64,000 nt of DNA from Flabesymbios commensalis (GCA_964017125.1 OZ024902.1:99850796-99914795); one strand, 5' to 3'. Positions 20,853 to 33,872 are shown, numbered from the stretch's first letter. Notes: generated from the sequence alone by a model not told the origin. Numbers and translations are program-made.

Positions 20853-23800
20853 TGTGATATCACGCCAGTATCACAGTGACATCACACAGGACTCACACGT
20901 ATGATGACTTAATAGTGATATCATAGTGATGTCAACTGGACATAACAGAGTGAGCATCCTCCTGTGACAACACTGTGACCTCATGGTGATGTGGTCATCT
21001 TGTGTATCTGTGACATCATACTGTGACAACGCTATGACCTCATGGTGATGTGGTCAACTCGTGTCACTGTGACCTCACAAACAACTCATACATGTGATGT
21101 CATAATTTCGATATCATAGAGACATCATAATGACATCACATGGTGAGCATCGTTCTGTGACAATACTGTGATCTCATGGTGATGTGGTCATATCCATGTC
21201 TCTGTGACATCACAATGCGACAACACTGTGACCTCATAATGATGTGGTCATCTTGTGTATCTGTGACATCATACTATGACCACACTGTGACCTCATGGTG
21301 ATGTGGTAAACATTTGCCACTGTGACCTAACAACCATCTCACACATGTGATGTCATAATTTTGATATCATGAGGATATCATAGTGACCTCATCAGGTGAG
21401 CATCGTCATGTGACAGCACTGTGACCTCATAGTGATGTGGTCACCTTGAGTACCTGTGACATCATACTGTGACAACAATGTGACCTCAAGGTGATGTGCT
21501 CAATTTGTATCACTGTGACCTCACAAAAACATCACACTGGTGATGTCATAATTTTGATATCTTAATGATCTCACATGGTGAGCATCGTCCTGTGACAACA
21601 CTGTGACCTCATGATGATGTGGTCATCTCGTGTATCTGTGACATCAAACTGTGATGACACTATGACCTCATGTTGATGTGCTAAATTCATATCACAGTGA
21701 CCTCACAAACAAGTCACACATGTGATGTCATAATTCCGATATCATAGAGACATCGTAATTACCTCACATGGTGAACATCATTATGTGACAACACTGACAT
21801 CATGGTGAAGTGGCCATCTCGTGCATCTGTGACATCACACTGTGACAACACTGTGACCTCAGAGTGATGTAGTCATCTCATGTTTCTGTGACATCATACT
21901 GTGACGACACTATGACCTCATGGTGATGTGGTAAACTCATATCACAGTGACCTCACACACAAGTCACACATGTGATGTCATAATTTCGATATCATAGAGA
22001 CATCATAATTACCTCACATGGCGAACATCATTTTGTGACAACACTATGACGTCATGGTGATGTGGTCATCTGGTGTATCTGTGACATCACAATGTGACAA
22101 CACTGTGACCTCATAATAATGTGGCCATCCTGTGTCTCTGTGACATCATACTATGACAACACTGTGCCCTCACAGTGATGTGGTATACTTTTGTCACTGT
22201 GACCTAACAAACATCTCACACAGGTGCTGTCATAATTTTGCTATCATGAGGACATCATAATGACCTCACAAGGTGGGCATCGTCCTGTGTCAGCACTGTG
22301 ACCTCATGATGATGTGGTCATCTCGTGTTCCTGTGACATAATACTGTGACAACACTGTGATCTCATGGTTATGTCATAAACATTTGTCACTGTAACGTAA
22401 CAAACATCTCACACATGTGATGTCATAATTTTGATATCATTAGTCATCATAGTGACCTCATAAGTGAGCATCGTCATGTGATAGCACTGTGACCTCATGG
22501 TGATGTGGTCACCATGAGTACCTGTGACATCATACTGTGACAACACTGTGACCTCAAGGTGATGTGCTCAAATTCTATCACTGTGACCTCACAAAAATCT
22601 CACACTGTTGATGTCATAATTTTGATATCATAATGATCTCACATAGTGAGCATCGTCCTGTGACAACACTGTGACCTCATGATGATGTGGTCATCTCATG
22701 TATCTGTGACATCACACTGTGACGACACTGTGACCTCATGGTGACGTAGTAGTAGTAGTAAATCATTGCTTTACGTCACTTTTCGGCACAAAAGGTCTTT
22801 TAAGTGACATTATAATACGATAAAAACGTTGTAATCCATTAATGAGATGAATGATGTACAGATGATGATGTGAGGGTGGGGCGATAGGGCATGGTGGGTT
22901 ATTGAGAGCGTTTTCCTTCGCTCGCCCGATAAGGGGTTCTGGGCATGTCTAGGGGATATACCCCCAGACATGCCCAGACGGCCGGAGACTTGAGTTTCGC
23001 TGTACAATTTAATGATGAAACTCTTTGGCATTTTGCGCAGCTCCGCTATCCTCGGGTCGGATAGTCCCCAGAGTAACAATAGGAAGGATCACTCCCTCTG
23101 GGTAACTCCATTCATCCCACGTGAGAGACCTAATGTCAAACACGCTATTGCCGGTTATTTAAGGCTACCACAGCCTACATCAGCGCCAGCACTAATGCGG
23201 GTGCTGCATTGGCTCCGCTGTTGAGCGGAGGAACCAGGGTACGCCACTGGCAATCCGCCCGAAGATTATAGCCAGATACGAGGAGGCTGCAGCTGCCCTT
23301 GGATGATTGCTGTAGACTAGTGCTTCCGTACAATGCCGTAACAGCATCCAACAGACGAAACAGATCCCTAATGACCCTCCCCGGATGGGGGCGAAAAGTA
23401 CTACTACTAGCAATCATCCCAGTACTCCTCATGGTGACGTGGTCATCTTGTGTATCTGTGACATCATATTGTCACAATACTGTGACATCATGGTGATGTG
23501 CTCAACTTGTATCACTGTGACCTCACACAAATCTCACAATGGTGATGTCATAATTTTGATATCATAATGATCTATCATGGTGAGCAGCGTCATGTGACAA
23601 CACTGTGGCATCATCATGATGTGGTCATCTCGTATATCTGTGACATCACACTGATCACACTCATCTCCATTACCTGTGACATCATACTGTGACACCACTG
23701 TGTCCTCAAGGTGATGTGGTTATCTTGTGTATCTGTAACATTATACTGTGACAACACTGTGACCTCATGCTGATGTGCTCAACTTGTATCACTGTGACCT

Positions 23801-24740
23801 CACAAACATCTCAAACTTGTGATGTCATAATTTTGATATCATAAGGCCATTATAATGATCTCACATGGTGAGCATCGTCCTGTGACAACACTGTGACCTT
23901 ATGATGATGTGGTCATCTAATATATCTGTGACATCACACTGTGACGACACTGTGACCTCATGGTGATGTAGTCATCTCATGTATCTGTGACATCATACTG
24001 TGACAAAACTATGACCTCATGGTGATGTGGTAAACTCATATCACAGTGACCTCACAAACAAGTCACACATGTGATGGTTATAATTTCAATATCAGAAAGA
24101 CATCATAATTACCTCACATGGTGAACATCAATCTGTGACAACACTGTAACCTCATGGTGATGTGGTCATCTCGTGTATCTGTGACATCACAATGTGACAA
24201 CATTGTGACCACATAATGATGTGGTCATCTTAATTGTGTCTCTGCGACATCACACTATGACAACACTGTGCCCTCACAGTGATGTGGTAATCTTTTGTCA
24301 CTGTGACCTAACGAACATCTCACACATGTGATGTCATAATTTTGATATCATGAGGACATCATAATGAACTCACAAGGTTGGCATCGTCGTGTGACAGCAC
24401 TGTGTTTTCATGATGATTTGGTCATCTCGTGTACCTGTGACATCATACTGTGACAACACTGTGACCTCATAGTGATGTGGTCATCTCGTGTATCTTTAAA
24501 ATCAAACTGTGACAACACTGTGACCTCACAGTGATGTATTCAACTTGTGTCACTGTGACCTCACACACAACTCACACATGTGATGTCATAATGGGATATC
24601 ATAGTGACATCATAATGACCTCACAGTGTGAGCAAATACCTGTGACAACATTACTGTGATATAACCAAGTGGTGTGTTCTGCGACATCATTGTCTACATC
24701 ATACTGTGACAACACAGTGACCTCATGGTGATGGGGTCAA
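20853..24740 (+). repeat. Left subterminal tandem array
   Basis: This is 3.9 kb of ~60-bp units such as CTGTGACATCATACTGTGAC, ACACTGTGACCTCATGGTGA and TGTGGTCATCTCGTGTATC. A longer unit marked by GATGTCATAATTTTGATATC recurs every ~180-255 bases (for example at 21093, 21347, 21541, 21721, 21971, 22418 and 24580), so the array has higher-order periodicity of three to four monomers. It is interrupted by the retroposon at 22747-23426. It has no coding role. Confidence 0.9.
22747..23426 (-). mobile_element. (TAC)n-tailed retroposon, full-length copy 2
   Basis: This is 680 bp long and inserted inside the tandem array. It is flanked by the 13-bp direct repeat CCTCATGGTGACG (22734-22746 and 23427-23439). 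Because the target is itself repetitive, the duplication could partly reflect array units, but its exact abutment to both element ends supports a true target-site duplication. The copy aligns end to end with copy 1 at 9898-10578 and keeps the minus-strand frame MLLWGLSDPRIAELRKMPKS. Confidence 0.75.
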
Positions 24741-26713
24741 CTCCTGCTATCTTATTACACTATATGATAATGTTACCAAGATCACAAAGGTCGGTAGATC
24801 ACACATTTGAACTTAATTTAGGCCTACACAAATAAACTGTTAACAGATACAATTATGTACAATTAAAATGCATGAACGATAATTAAGGTTTCAATGCTTT
24901 GATATTTTCTGGCTATGGTAAGCCACTTGTGCCATACATGTACACTATTTGTAGGCCTACCCAGTAAATTGAGGTTTATTTTTCCAACATGAAGGGATAA
25001 ATTGTATGATATATAGGCACTATAATGGAGACGTTTGCTACACGATTGGGGGCAAAATACCATAGCTATATTATTTTTTTCAATGAAAGTGTACTTTTTT
25101 ACTGGTAGGCCTATTTCTCAGAACCATCTGATATGTGTTGACCTAAGGCTAAGGCTTATTCCAATATCCAGTGCGCTAAAACTAGTTTTATGTCATGTAA
25201 TCTGTGATACTCGATGGCTGTGTGAACTTTCAAGTAAAAAAAACAAGTATAAGTGTGTTGTTAACGTTATTCTTATATCCAGAATGCCCTCCATTCGCTG
25301 TGTATCTGTACACAGGTACAAGGCCCCTATGCCTATGTAACATTTTACGTCAATTGCATGGTGTTTTTTTATCTCAATGGATACGTCCATGTAAAGCCAT
25401 GCAGGTAAGGTGACATGTGCACCCTTTCATCCGTGGGTCCATTTATTTATTTTTCAATGACAGTAACTTTTTAGTGTAATTCTCATATCCATCTCAGATG
25501 TGTGGACATTATTAAAATGTCCAGAGCTCTGAAACTGTTCTTTAATATTTTCATTTTTTCTGTCAACATAACCGTGTTATATTATCATGCTTAATGCCTG
25601 ACTATTTCAGGTTGGGATAATAAATTCCATACAAATGTATGCGTAACGAAAATTGCAATGCTCTGGTTTTTATGGGGGTACTCAATTAAGTATAAAAATG
25701 AGGAGCAATAAAGCTTATCTGTAACACTGCTGTTACTATTTTGTATTATTTCAGAATGGCTTTCACGCTAGCTACCACTGGTCTTAATAAGTCTCACAGT
25801 TTTTTTAATTGTATGGTATATGGTATGTAGGCCCGCTATATATTAAAATATAGATTTTATGTAAAATATATTGCCCATAGTTTTGATTCTGACAACGTAG
25901 AGTACGGGAGTACAATAAGTGTAACAACAAATTTCAGCAGGATGGCAGTGAAGGGGTTGACATTTATTTTTTACATCTTCAAATTATGCAATAATTGGTC
26001 ACATGTTTTTCTTGTTTCAGGAACCATGTTGAAATAGTTATATGGTTAGTATCTTTGAAATACGTGATCTTGACCTAAATAAATAAATTACAAAATATAC
26101 TGATTGTTGCCTGGCCATACTAATCTTATTATGTTAATGTTTTTCTTAGCCTCACTTTCTCCTCAGTCGGGGATCCAGCCGATGTTTTACAGGTGGGATG
26201 GGGGTCAAAATCATTCTTTTAACAGTACAAATCTGTTACAAATTTTTTTCCTCATAGGGGCCCACTCAAAACCACCTCCACCCTGGGCCATAACCCGCAG
26301 TCCACTTTTACAATGTCAAATTATTTCAAATTCTTTCTGATTTTTTTGCTTTGTTGTGATGTGTATGTCATAGCATTAGGTGAACAAAAAAGTGTATGGT
26401 TTTGCTGATTATTAAATTTTAGAAATTTCAGAAATAAATATATAACCAAAAAGATTTTTTTATGCGGTAATGTCAACTGTCTACAATGGCCTTTTTTATT
26501 ACGCCTTAGGTGCACAAAACAGTCCGTATGTTTTTTACTTTTGAATTTTTTAATGCACAATATGAACGAAAAATTACACAGGTATATTTGTTAAGATTGT
26601 TTTGTATGAGACTGACTGAAAATATAGAAAAGTATGGGAAACATTCAGAATTTCAGATTCATTGAGCTCCGCATCACTCAAGCCGCGCTTACTCTATTAT
26701 TCTTTTTTTTTAG
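24741..26713. other. Unique A+T-rich DNA upstream of the foldback element
   Basis: Several strings look like splice acceptors: TGACTATTTCAG (to 25612), GTATTATTTCAG (to 25754), TTCTTGTTTCAG (to 26021) and TTATTCTTTTTTTTTAG (to 26713). No convincing exon could be read between them. The region near 25546-25614 is similar to 32500-32566, so part of an intron appears duplicated. Missing 5' exons of the downstream gene candidate might lie here. Confidence 0.4.
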
Positions 26714-27924
26714 ATGTAGTGCAAGAGCATTAGTGAAAAAAACACAGGAGCCTGGAATAAAATTGCAGAAAGCTGATTTATTCAAGAATGATACCTGGAC
26801 ATCTCCCCAGACGAATTCCGAAGAGGCCCCAAAAATCCCCCTTGTGCATTTTTTTTAATTCAAGATGGCCGCCACCATGTAACGCCATTTTCGAAAAACA
26901 GGGTATACCCTAATTCCTCACCTTTGTAGTTAGAAAAAAAATATTTTGGTGTCTCTACTTATGTTTTAAGGCACAAAGAGTGATCAGAAATGATATCAGC
27001 ACTTTTCTCAATACCAAAAATTCAAGATGGCCGCCCTATTGTTCTGATTATGTTAAGCGATCTCTTAAAAACACACGAAAATATGAGATATCTATTAGGT
27101 TGTTGAACCTAAAATGTATTTTTTTGCCAAACCTATAGAACCTAGCACTTATTTAGATCACCATTATTTTATTATATTATATTTATCAACATAAATCCCA
27201 CATAGTAGGTAATTAAAAATAACACCAGGTAACGCCATTTTTTTTCAAAAAAAGGGGTATACCCCAATTCCTCACTTTTGAAGTTAAAACAATGCTTTTG
27301 GTGTCTCTACCTATGTTTTAAAGTACAAGGAGGTTATCCAGATGATCAGAAATAATATCAGTACTTTTCTTAATACCACAAATTCAAGATGGCCGCCATA
27401 ATATTTTGTTAAGCGATCTCTTAAAAAACCCCGAAAATATGCGATAACTATCTCGTTGTTGAAACTAAAATGTATTTTTTTAGCCGAACCCATGCAGTCT
27501 TGAACTTATTTAGATGACCATGAATCCCACATGGTAGTTAATTCTACCATGGTGGGTGACGCTTTGTAGTGTTTTCGAACTGCTTTCCCACTAGAAATGT
27601 AGATTGAGATTTGTCAAGTTAACAAATTAATCTCCGGTAAATAATAAAATTATTGCATTTCAATCATCCGAGCTGTCACAGTTTCTACATGTTTGGCCAA
27701 TGCAAAAAGAGCAAATCGTTTTACACTATAGTCGAGATTTGTGAGATCCCCCCCCCTTTGAACAACCCTCTCTGCACCCGCTATTCACTCTTTTTAGAAC
27801 TCTTTCTGGAGTGACTGCTCTTTCAGTTTGCGCTGGTGACAAACGACCATGAGATAAAATCAGTTCCCAGACTCTAGATTCCACACCCTCCTGTACATCA
27901 AAATATGCTCTGTATCATAATAGA

Positions 27925-28030
27925 GTTTAAACACGAGGCATTCATCCAATGCTGTTTTAATATTGGCTGACCGTCTTCGACGCTGGCCCAAAAATTAAAC
28001 AGAATTGGGTTAATGCCCCGTGTTGGCTGG
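27925..28030. repeat. Palindromic miniature repeat inside the foldback element
   Basis: GTTTAAACACGAGGCATTCA, TTGGCTGACCGTCTTCGACG and GGGTTAATGCCCCGTGTTGG match the family at 16212 in order. It lies just inside the left arm, so it either inserted there or was captured. Confidence 0.55.
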
Positions 28031-28179
28031 GGCAGTAGGTGACGTTGAAGGGAGGCTTTCTAGCAAAAAGTATTTACAAGATAAAGACTTGCGCCTCACA
28101 CGTTACATGTACATGACATCTTTGATAATCGTCCTGTAACAATGTTTTTTTAAATACTTACTTTTGCCCATGATATGCG

Positions 28180-29870
28180 AATGTCAATATGTTTATTATC
28201 ATGAAATATATCATTTAAATATCAAGATATTACATTTTGAATATTAGGATATATATATTTCGTAATAAAGTTATGGCATTGTATGGTGTTGTAATGAGAT
28301 GATTTTCCATCAGAATATCGGAATAAGAAATTACATTAATTGATGTCACAGTTTATCGTCAGGATATGATCTTTTTATGTCACGATAATATGAGGACAAG
28401 ACACATTAACATCATGATATGGTTTTGTAATGTCCAAATATTGCTCTTTATTATAGTAAAATGACGTTTGATGTCTGGATACAGCTTTATAAATGCAGGA
28501 TATGGTGGTTAAGCATCACGGCATGGTATTAAAGTGACAGGATCTTTTAGTGTATTGTCACGATATTATTATAATATCATGATATAGCATATTAACATCA
28601 GAATATGACATTTTAATGTAAGAGGAAATGAAAGTAAGAGAGGGCAAGGCCACCAGCTGTTCAAAGAGCATGTGTCCTTACCCTATCTTACTTTCCATTT
28701 TATTGAATCTTCCGAAGTGCTTTTGTTGTTGGCAGTTTTGGAGTACCGGTATTTGAGCAATGTAGAGACCTTTACCATGTTTACTTACTGAATTATATTG
28801 CGATATATATGTTGAGCTGACATGTGCCATCCTGATATTGGAATGTTCTATGTCGATTCTGTATTACCATATGGTAACGTGCGTCTCTCAATATTATGTT
28901 ATTCAAATCTTTTACCTTGACATGACAATATAATATCCTGACATTAAAATGCCATATCCAGACTTTAAAGTGACATATCCTGACATTCTATAGTCACATT
29001 AAAATATTGTAGTGTCATATTCAGTCATTATAATGTCACATTAGAATGCCGCCAAGCCCGCCATATCTTGATTTGATAAGGTCATATTCTATCATAAAAA
29101 ATGGAATATCTTGACATTCAAATCGTATTGTGTGATATTAAAGGACACAATTATAATACCATCTCATGACGTTAAAGTGTCATATTCTGATAAATTACAA
29201 TCGAATATCTTGGCATAAATATGCCAGATCCTGACTTCGAACTGTTTTTTATGTTTTTCCTATTTTAATGTCATAATCCGACAAGTCTATTATACAATAT
29301 TCGATATTAAATAGCATGTTTGTCATTATAATGACACATCATCACATTACAATGCTATATTGTGACCGCAATGTGTCATTTCATCAATGTATAAAGTCAT
29401 ATCATAATATTTAAATACCATGTCCTAATATTCAAATGTCATATCCTGACATTAAAATGTCATAGTGATGTTAAAATAATATATCACGAAATTATAATGC
29501 ATTTCGTGATAATATGATGCAATATCGTTTCATTTTAATACAGCAACGTGATGTTTAGCCACTATATACTGCCTTTATAAAGCTGTATTGAGCCATCATA
29601 ACGTGATTTAGCTATATTAAACACCAATTTTTGGACATTATATTACATATCATGATATTAAAGTGTCATATCCAGATATTATATTCATATATCCTGACAT
29701 AAAACTATTATATCCTGATGTTAAACTGTCACATCCTTTAATTTGATGTCATATTCTGACATTTCAGTGTAATATCACATTGCAATATCATACAATGTCA
29801 TATATTTATTACGTAATACACTAATATTCAAATAAAATATATATCTGAATATTCTAATCTATAATCCAAG
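28180..29870. repeat. Inverted minisatellite core of the foldback element
   Basis: To the left of roughly 28640, units like TTTAATGTCAGGATATGAC dominate. To the right of about 28900 the complement CCTGACATTAAAATGTCATA dominates. Units are ~20-30 bp and imperfect. The two halves mirror one another across a short asymmetric centre (28630-28900), giving a second, inner inverted repeat nested between the long arms. Confidence 0.7.
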
Positions 29871-31217
29871 GTATCTATTACCATTTTCAGGAAATTGACC
29901 AAATTACATAGGCCTATAGATGGCCAAACTCTGCCAGTAAAATCATGTGATTTAAAACATTTTCTTATTTAGTAGTACATGTAAATAACCAACAGTCTCG
30001 TAGGACACATGTTCAAGCTGGTGTAATATTGTACTTAGCTCTGTTATTATGTACATTCACACAAAATTAGCTAATATGCATATCCTAGAATAATCACAAC
30101 TAATACTTAACCAAAATCAAAAAACATTTTATATAGGCCTACTATATAAAATACCTACATTGGAATTGATCGCTGGGTTTGAAACTGGAATTTCTTACGC
30201 TATCTCAAGTTTCAAATGAATGAAAAATACCCTTATATTTAAAAATGATTTCTAACATATGATATTTTGTAAATTTGATAAATCTATATCTATATTCCCA
30301 TATGAAAAAGCAGTTGGACATCGCTTAATCGTGGCACCTGCGCTAAAAGAGCTAACCAATATGGCAGCCATGTTGGATTTTGTGTTAATAAGCACATTCT
30401 ATTAAAACAAATTGGTGATGGAAATATATTCTAGATTCCATGGCTCTGAAAAAAAAGTTTCAACAACATGATGATTATGGCATGCAGGTGATTTTCTTCG
30501 GGGGGGGGGGACGCTTGACATAATGGTCGCCATCTTGGATTTGTGGAGATAAGAAAAGGGATGATAACATTTCTGATCCTGTTGATGAGCTTTTTGTGCC
30601 TTGAGACATGTGTAGAGGCACCAAAATATTTTTTATTAACTGCAAAGTGAGGAATTGGGGTATACTCCTGTTTTTTTTTTGGAAAAATGACGGTATATGG
30701 TGTTACATAACATTAAACTATGTGGGATTTATGTTGATAAATTCAATATAATAAAATATTGGTGATCTAAATAAGTGCTAGACTCACGGGTTTAGACAAA
30801 AAATACATTTTAGGCTCAACAACGAGATAGTTACCTCATATTTCCGTTTTTTTAAGAGATCGCTCAACATACTCGGTATATCAATATGGCGGCCATCTTG
30901 GAATTTTGGTATTGAGAAGTACTGATATCATTTCTGATCATCTGGATGAACTCTTTGTGTCCTCAAACATAAGTAGATACACCTAAATATGTTTTTCTAA
31001 CTGCAAAAGTGAGGAATTATGGTATACCCCTGTTTTTTTAGAAAATGGCGTTACATGGTGGCGGCCATCTTGAATTAAAAAAAATGCACAAGGGGGATTT
31101 TTGGGGCCTCTTCGGAATTCGTCTGGGGAGATGTCCATGTATCATTCCTGAAGAAATCAGATTTCTGCAATTTTATTCCAGGTTCAACCCTAATGCTCTT
31201 GCACTAATGTGAGCTAG

Positions 31218-31433
31218 CGTGTTTTGACCAAGTTGGAAGAACTGGCTCAAAGCCAAACAGTGATTTTAGATGACTTGGCAAGAGTGAAGGCTGGGCTATT
31301 GCTAATTAGAACATTCTTGCCTGAAGATGACGCTGCCCAACTGTTCCGGCCCCAGATTTTCGATGAAAGAACAGACTTTTACAACATAATTTTACAACAA
31401 AGCTGGATACTGATTTGCATTTTAATAACTTTT
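31218..31433 (+). CDS. Candidate internal exon of an unknown gene (possibly DUF4806-like)
   Basis: After GAGCTAG the frame reads RVLTKLEELAQSQTVILDD, LARVKAGLLLIRTF, LPEDDAAQLFRPQIFDERTD and FYNIILQQSW. It ends at a donor-like TTT|GTAAGG. The amphipathic start, a proline/acidic linker and then a helix-like block are similar in outline to DUF4806-containing proteins, but I could not align a diagnostic motif, so this is a weak guess. The pyrimidine-rich tract expected of its acceptor is now 4.5 kb upstream (26698-26713) because the foldback element inserted between tract and exon. Later exons are proposed at 32579 and 35368. It could also be a chance frame. Confidence 0.35.
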
Positions 31434-32578
31434 GTAAGGATACTATATTTTTCCACTACTTTGCTAATTCAATCTTTATGTCAGCTTTTAAGCATCAGTC
31501 AAATTTTGGCTGTAGCCTTTTAACATTACACTCTTAGCTCTATAACTCCTTTCGCGTTACATGCAGGATAGACATGCCTGATCCCTGCTTGAGTTCCTAT
31601 TTGATCTTTCTATGAACTCTTGTGACCTAGATTTTTTTCCGATTGGCAATTTTTCTTGTTAATGTGATACACAATTTTTGAAGTGTCCATATCATGAATG
31701 CGTGTATTTCATACATGTATTTCACTAATAGCTCAGATAAGTTAAAACATGGGCAAAATACGAAAAAAATGAGGTCACGGCAGGGAATATTTTGTTTGAA
31801 AATGATTAATTAACGATTTTCTCCGTCAAACTTTGACTGACATTACAACCTTATCATTGATGTATAAATATTTTCATAGTCAGAATTGCATAGCTTTTCA
31901 CTACGCGATACTGAACAAAATGTTCCCTGCAGGGCAGCAATTTTAATTTTTTCCGCTATAGAAAAAAAAGTAATCACTTTAACGTCGACAATTTTTTTAA
32001 AACCATTTCATGTGTGTTCAGACTGTGAACTATTATGTTTACGTGTTAAAAATTACACTGATATGAGTGGAATAGCCGACTATCGCCCGTTTTTTGGCAA
32101 ATACATTAGTTTAAATTTTCTCTCTGATCGTCTGTCCGCCAAGGATGGATGAGGTCCTGGAGAATAGTAGAGTCAACATTTTTAATATCATGGTGTGATC
32201 TATAAATGAATAATCCAATGTGTTATCACACTTGTGCCGTCAACCACATATCTTTGGATTAAAAGAGTTGTCCTCTAGAACTATTGGCCCAATTATATTT
32301 TACATGTGTTTATCGGTCAAATGGTTAGAGATATGAGGGAAAACCGATCCGTACACTGAAATGATGATGTTAGAGTTGTATATTTCTTGTATTATGCATT
32401 TCTGATATCATGCACTGTGCCTAAACAGCGAGGAGTTAAATTAAGTCATTGTCACTAAACATACCAGGCTTTAAACTTGACCTTTGTTTTTTAATATTTA
32501 AGTTTCCTCTTCAAACATAACTGTGTCATATTACCATGCTTATTACCTCACTATTTCAGGTTAATCATTGCATTCAAG
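31434..32578. other. Candidate intron
   Basis: This A+T-rich stretch lies between the two exon candidates. The 88-codon frame at 31886-32152 has no recognised domain. The 3' end resembles 25546-25614 (both carry CACTATTTCAGGTT or GACTATTTCAGGTT after a similar lead-in). Confidence 0.35.
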
Positions 32579-32702
32579 CCTATTCGAGAGGCTGTAAGGG
32601 ACATGCTCAGGACACCATGGATGATGCACTGCTGGTTTAATACACCAGGACTGGTGGTAACGAAAAACCTGCCTTGCCAAGGGCCTTCCAGAGGTCTATC
32701 CA
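32579..32702 (+). CDS. Candidate second exon
   Basis: After ATTGCATTCAAG the phase-0 frame reads PIREAVRDMLRTPWMMHCWF, NTPGLVVTKNLPCQG and PSRGLSI. It ends before the donor ATA|GTAAGT. An alternative acceptor, TATTTCAG at 32564, has a better pyrimidine tract but puts the reading frame out of phase with exon 1. The REAVRDML...WF pattern is loosely like the helical core of DUF4806. That is pattern memory only, not an alignment. Confidence 0.35.
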
Positions 32703-32993
32703 TAGTAAGTTGCATTTGTCATAAATAATCTTAACCCTTTGGCTGCTGAATTGTTTGTTCTTATTTTTCAATCATTCGAAGTTGGAATTGCTAACACAAT
32801 TTCCCGCTTCAAATAACGAAAAATATTTCAATTTATGAAAAATAGACACCTCCCAGATTTAATTATTGGATTAACTAATCATCTACCAAAAAATATTTAA
32901 ACAAATTTTGTGATATTTTTATTGATCTAAAACCGTATATATAGGGGCTACGATTCCAGCAGCACAAGGGTTAATAATCAGTTTTGCTTATTT
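32703..32993. other. Candidate intron, first part
   Basis: This is A+T-rich DNA after the GTAAGT donor, without repeats or frames I can support. Confidence 0.3.
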
Positions 32994-33872
32994 GGACGCC
33001 TTTATGCACAACTGAGCCAACCCCAAAAAAATCGAAAATGAATTAAGTTTGCCAAGTGGTAGACATTATGTATAGCCTTTATTTAAAAATTAACCGGAAG
33101 TCCAAATTAAACCCATTACGCCACCTGGCGGCGGTGAACCAAACCAACACATGTAACATCTTCAGATTGATTTATGCACAACTGGACCAACCCACACATT
33201 AATTTCTTCCATCAGCCTCACAGTCCCTGTGATTTCACCTAAGCTTTATAAGTTACACGTATTGTACTAAAGACATTCCACAGCTAGATCTACAGAAGAT
33301 GTAGATGAAGTGTACTATGCTTATTGCTGTATTTTACTTAACATTTGTTAAATTAACAATAATTTTGGCTTGATCCACTTGTGCGTCAATAAAAATCTTA
33401 ATATTGCTTTATGCACAAATGGACCAGCCCACACCATTATTTTTCCGATCATCCGCGCAGTCTCCATGATTTCACACAAACTATAGAAAGTAACACGTAT
33501 TTTTATGATGGACACTTCTGAATATATCTACAGACGACGCAGAGAGTCTGCAATGTGCTTATTATTGTAAATTTTCTACATATATTTGTATTTGTGGAAT
33601 TTACAAGAAATGTGGGTTGGTCCGGTAGTGCATAAATCGAGATGATTTATGCACAACTGGGCCACAGTTTATTTGAGGCGGCGAGGCTCGAAACCGGAGG
33701 TATCTGAAGATGTGGGTATGTTCCATGAATTGAGAATGTGGATGCCGTGTGTTAGTTCAACTCAATATTTTGCTCATTTGCTTTCTTGAATTTACAGTAG
33801 ACCATACACTTTAACTGCATTCATCTCAAAACGAACTTTTGGAGGTTGGTCCAGTTGTGCATATAGGCGTCC
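32994..33872. mobile_element. 879-bp inverted-repeat element with internal echoes of its end
   Basis: The left end GGACGCCTTTATGCACAACT pairs with the right end AGTTGTGCATATAGGCGTCC. ATTT flanks both sides (32990-32993 and 33873-33876), a possible 4-bp target duplication. The word TTTATGCACAACTGGACCAA and its complement recur inside near 33170, 33410, 33610 and 33645. The element therefore consists largely of copies of its own terminus in both orientations. No coding sequence is seen. Confidence 0.7.

Larger units (their letters stand above)
26717..31206. mobile_element. Foldback element, 4.49 kb, with ATG target duplication
   Basis: The ends TAGTGCAAGAGCATTAG and ATGCTCTTGCACTA are inverted. 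Homology continues inward for roughly 850 bases on each side (26717-27570 against 30350-31206), including GGGGATTTTTGGGGCCTCTT and its complement. Each arm contains two tandem copies of a ~400-bp module carrying CAAGATGGCCGCC and GGTATACCCCAATTCCTCAC. The flanks show ATG at 26714-26716 and 31207-31209. The middle (28180-29870) is an inverted array of short units. No transposase is visible. Foldback and Galileo-like elements of insects share this plan, but the superfamily is unknown here. Confidence 0.8.

Noticed and set aside
20853-24740. CRISPR-like array
   Set aside because: Units are continuous diverged tandem repeats without constant-length unique spacers, in an evidently eukaryotic sequence.
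26717-31206. Foldback element as a CACTA transposon
   Set aside because: CACTA appears only at the outward right end (TAGTG on the left), the reverse of the CACTA...TAGTG arrangement, and no transposase is visible.
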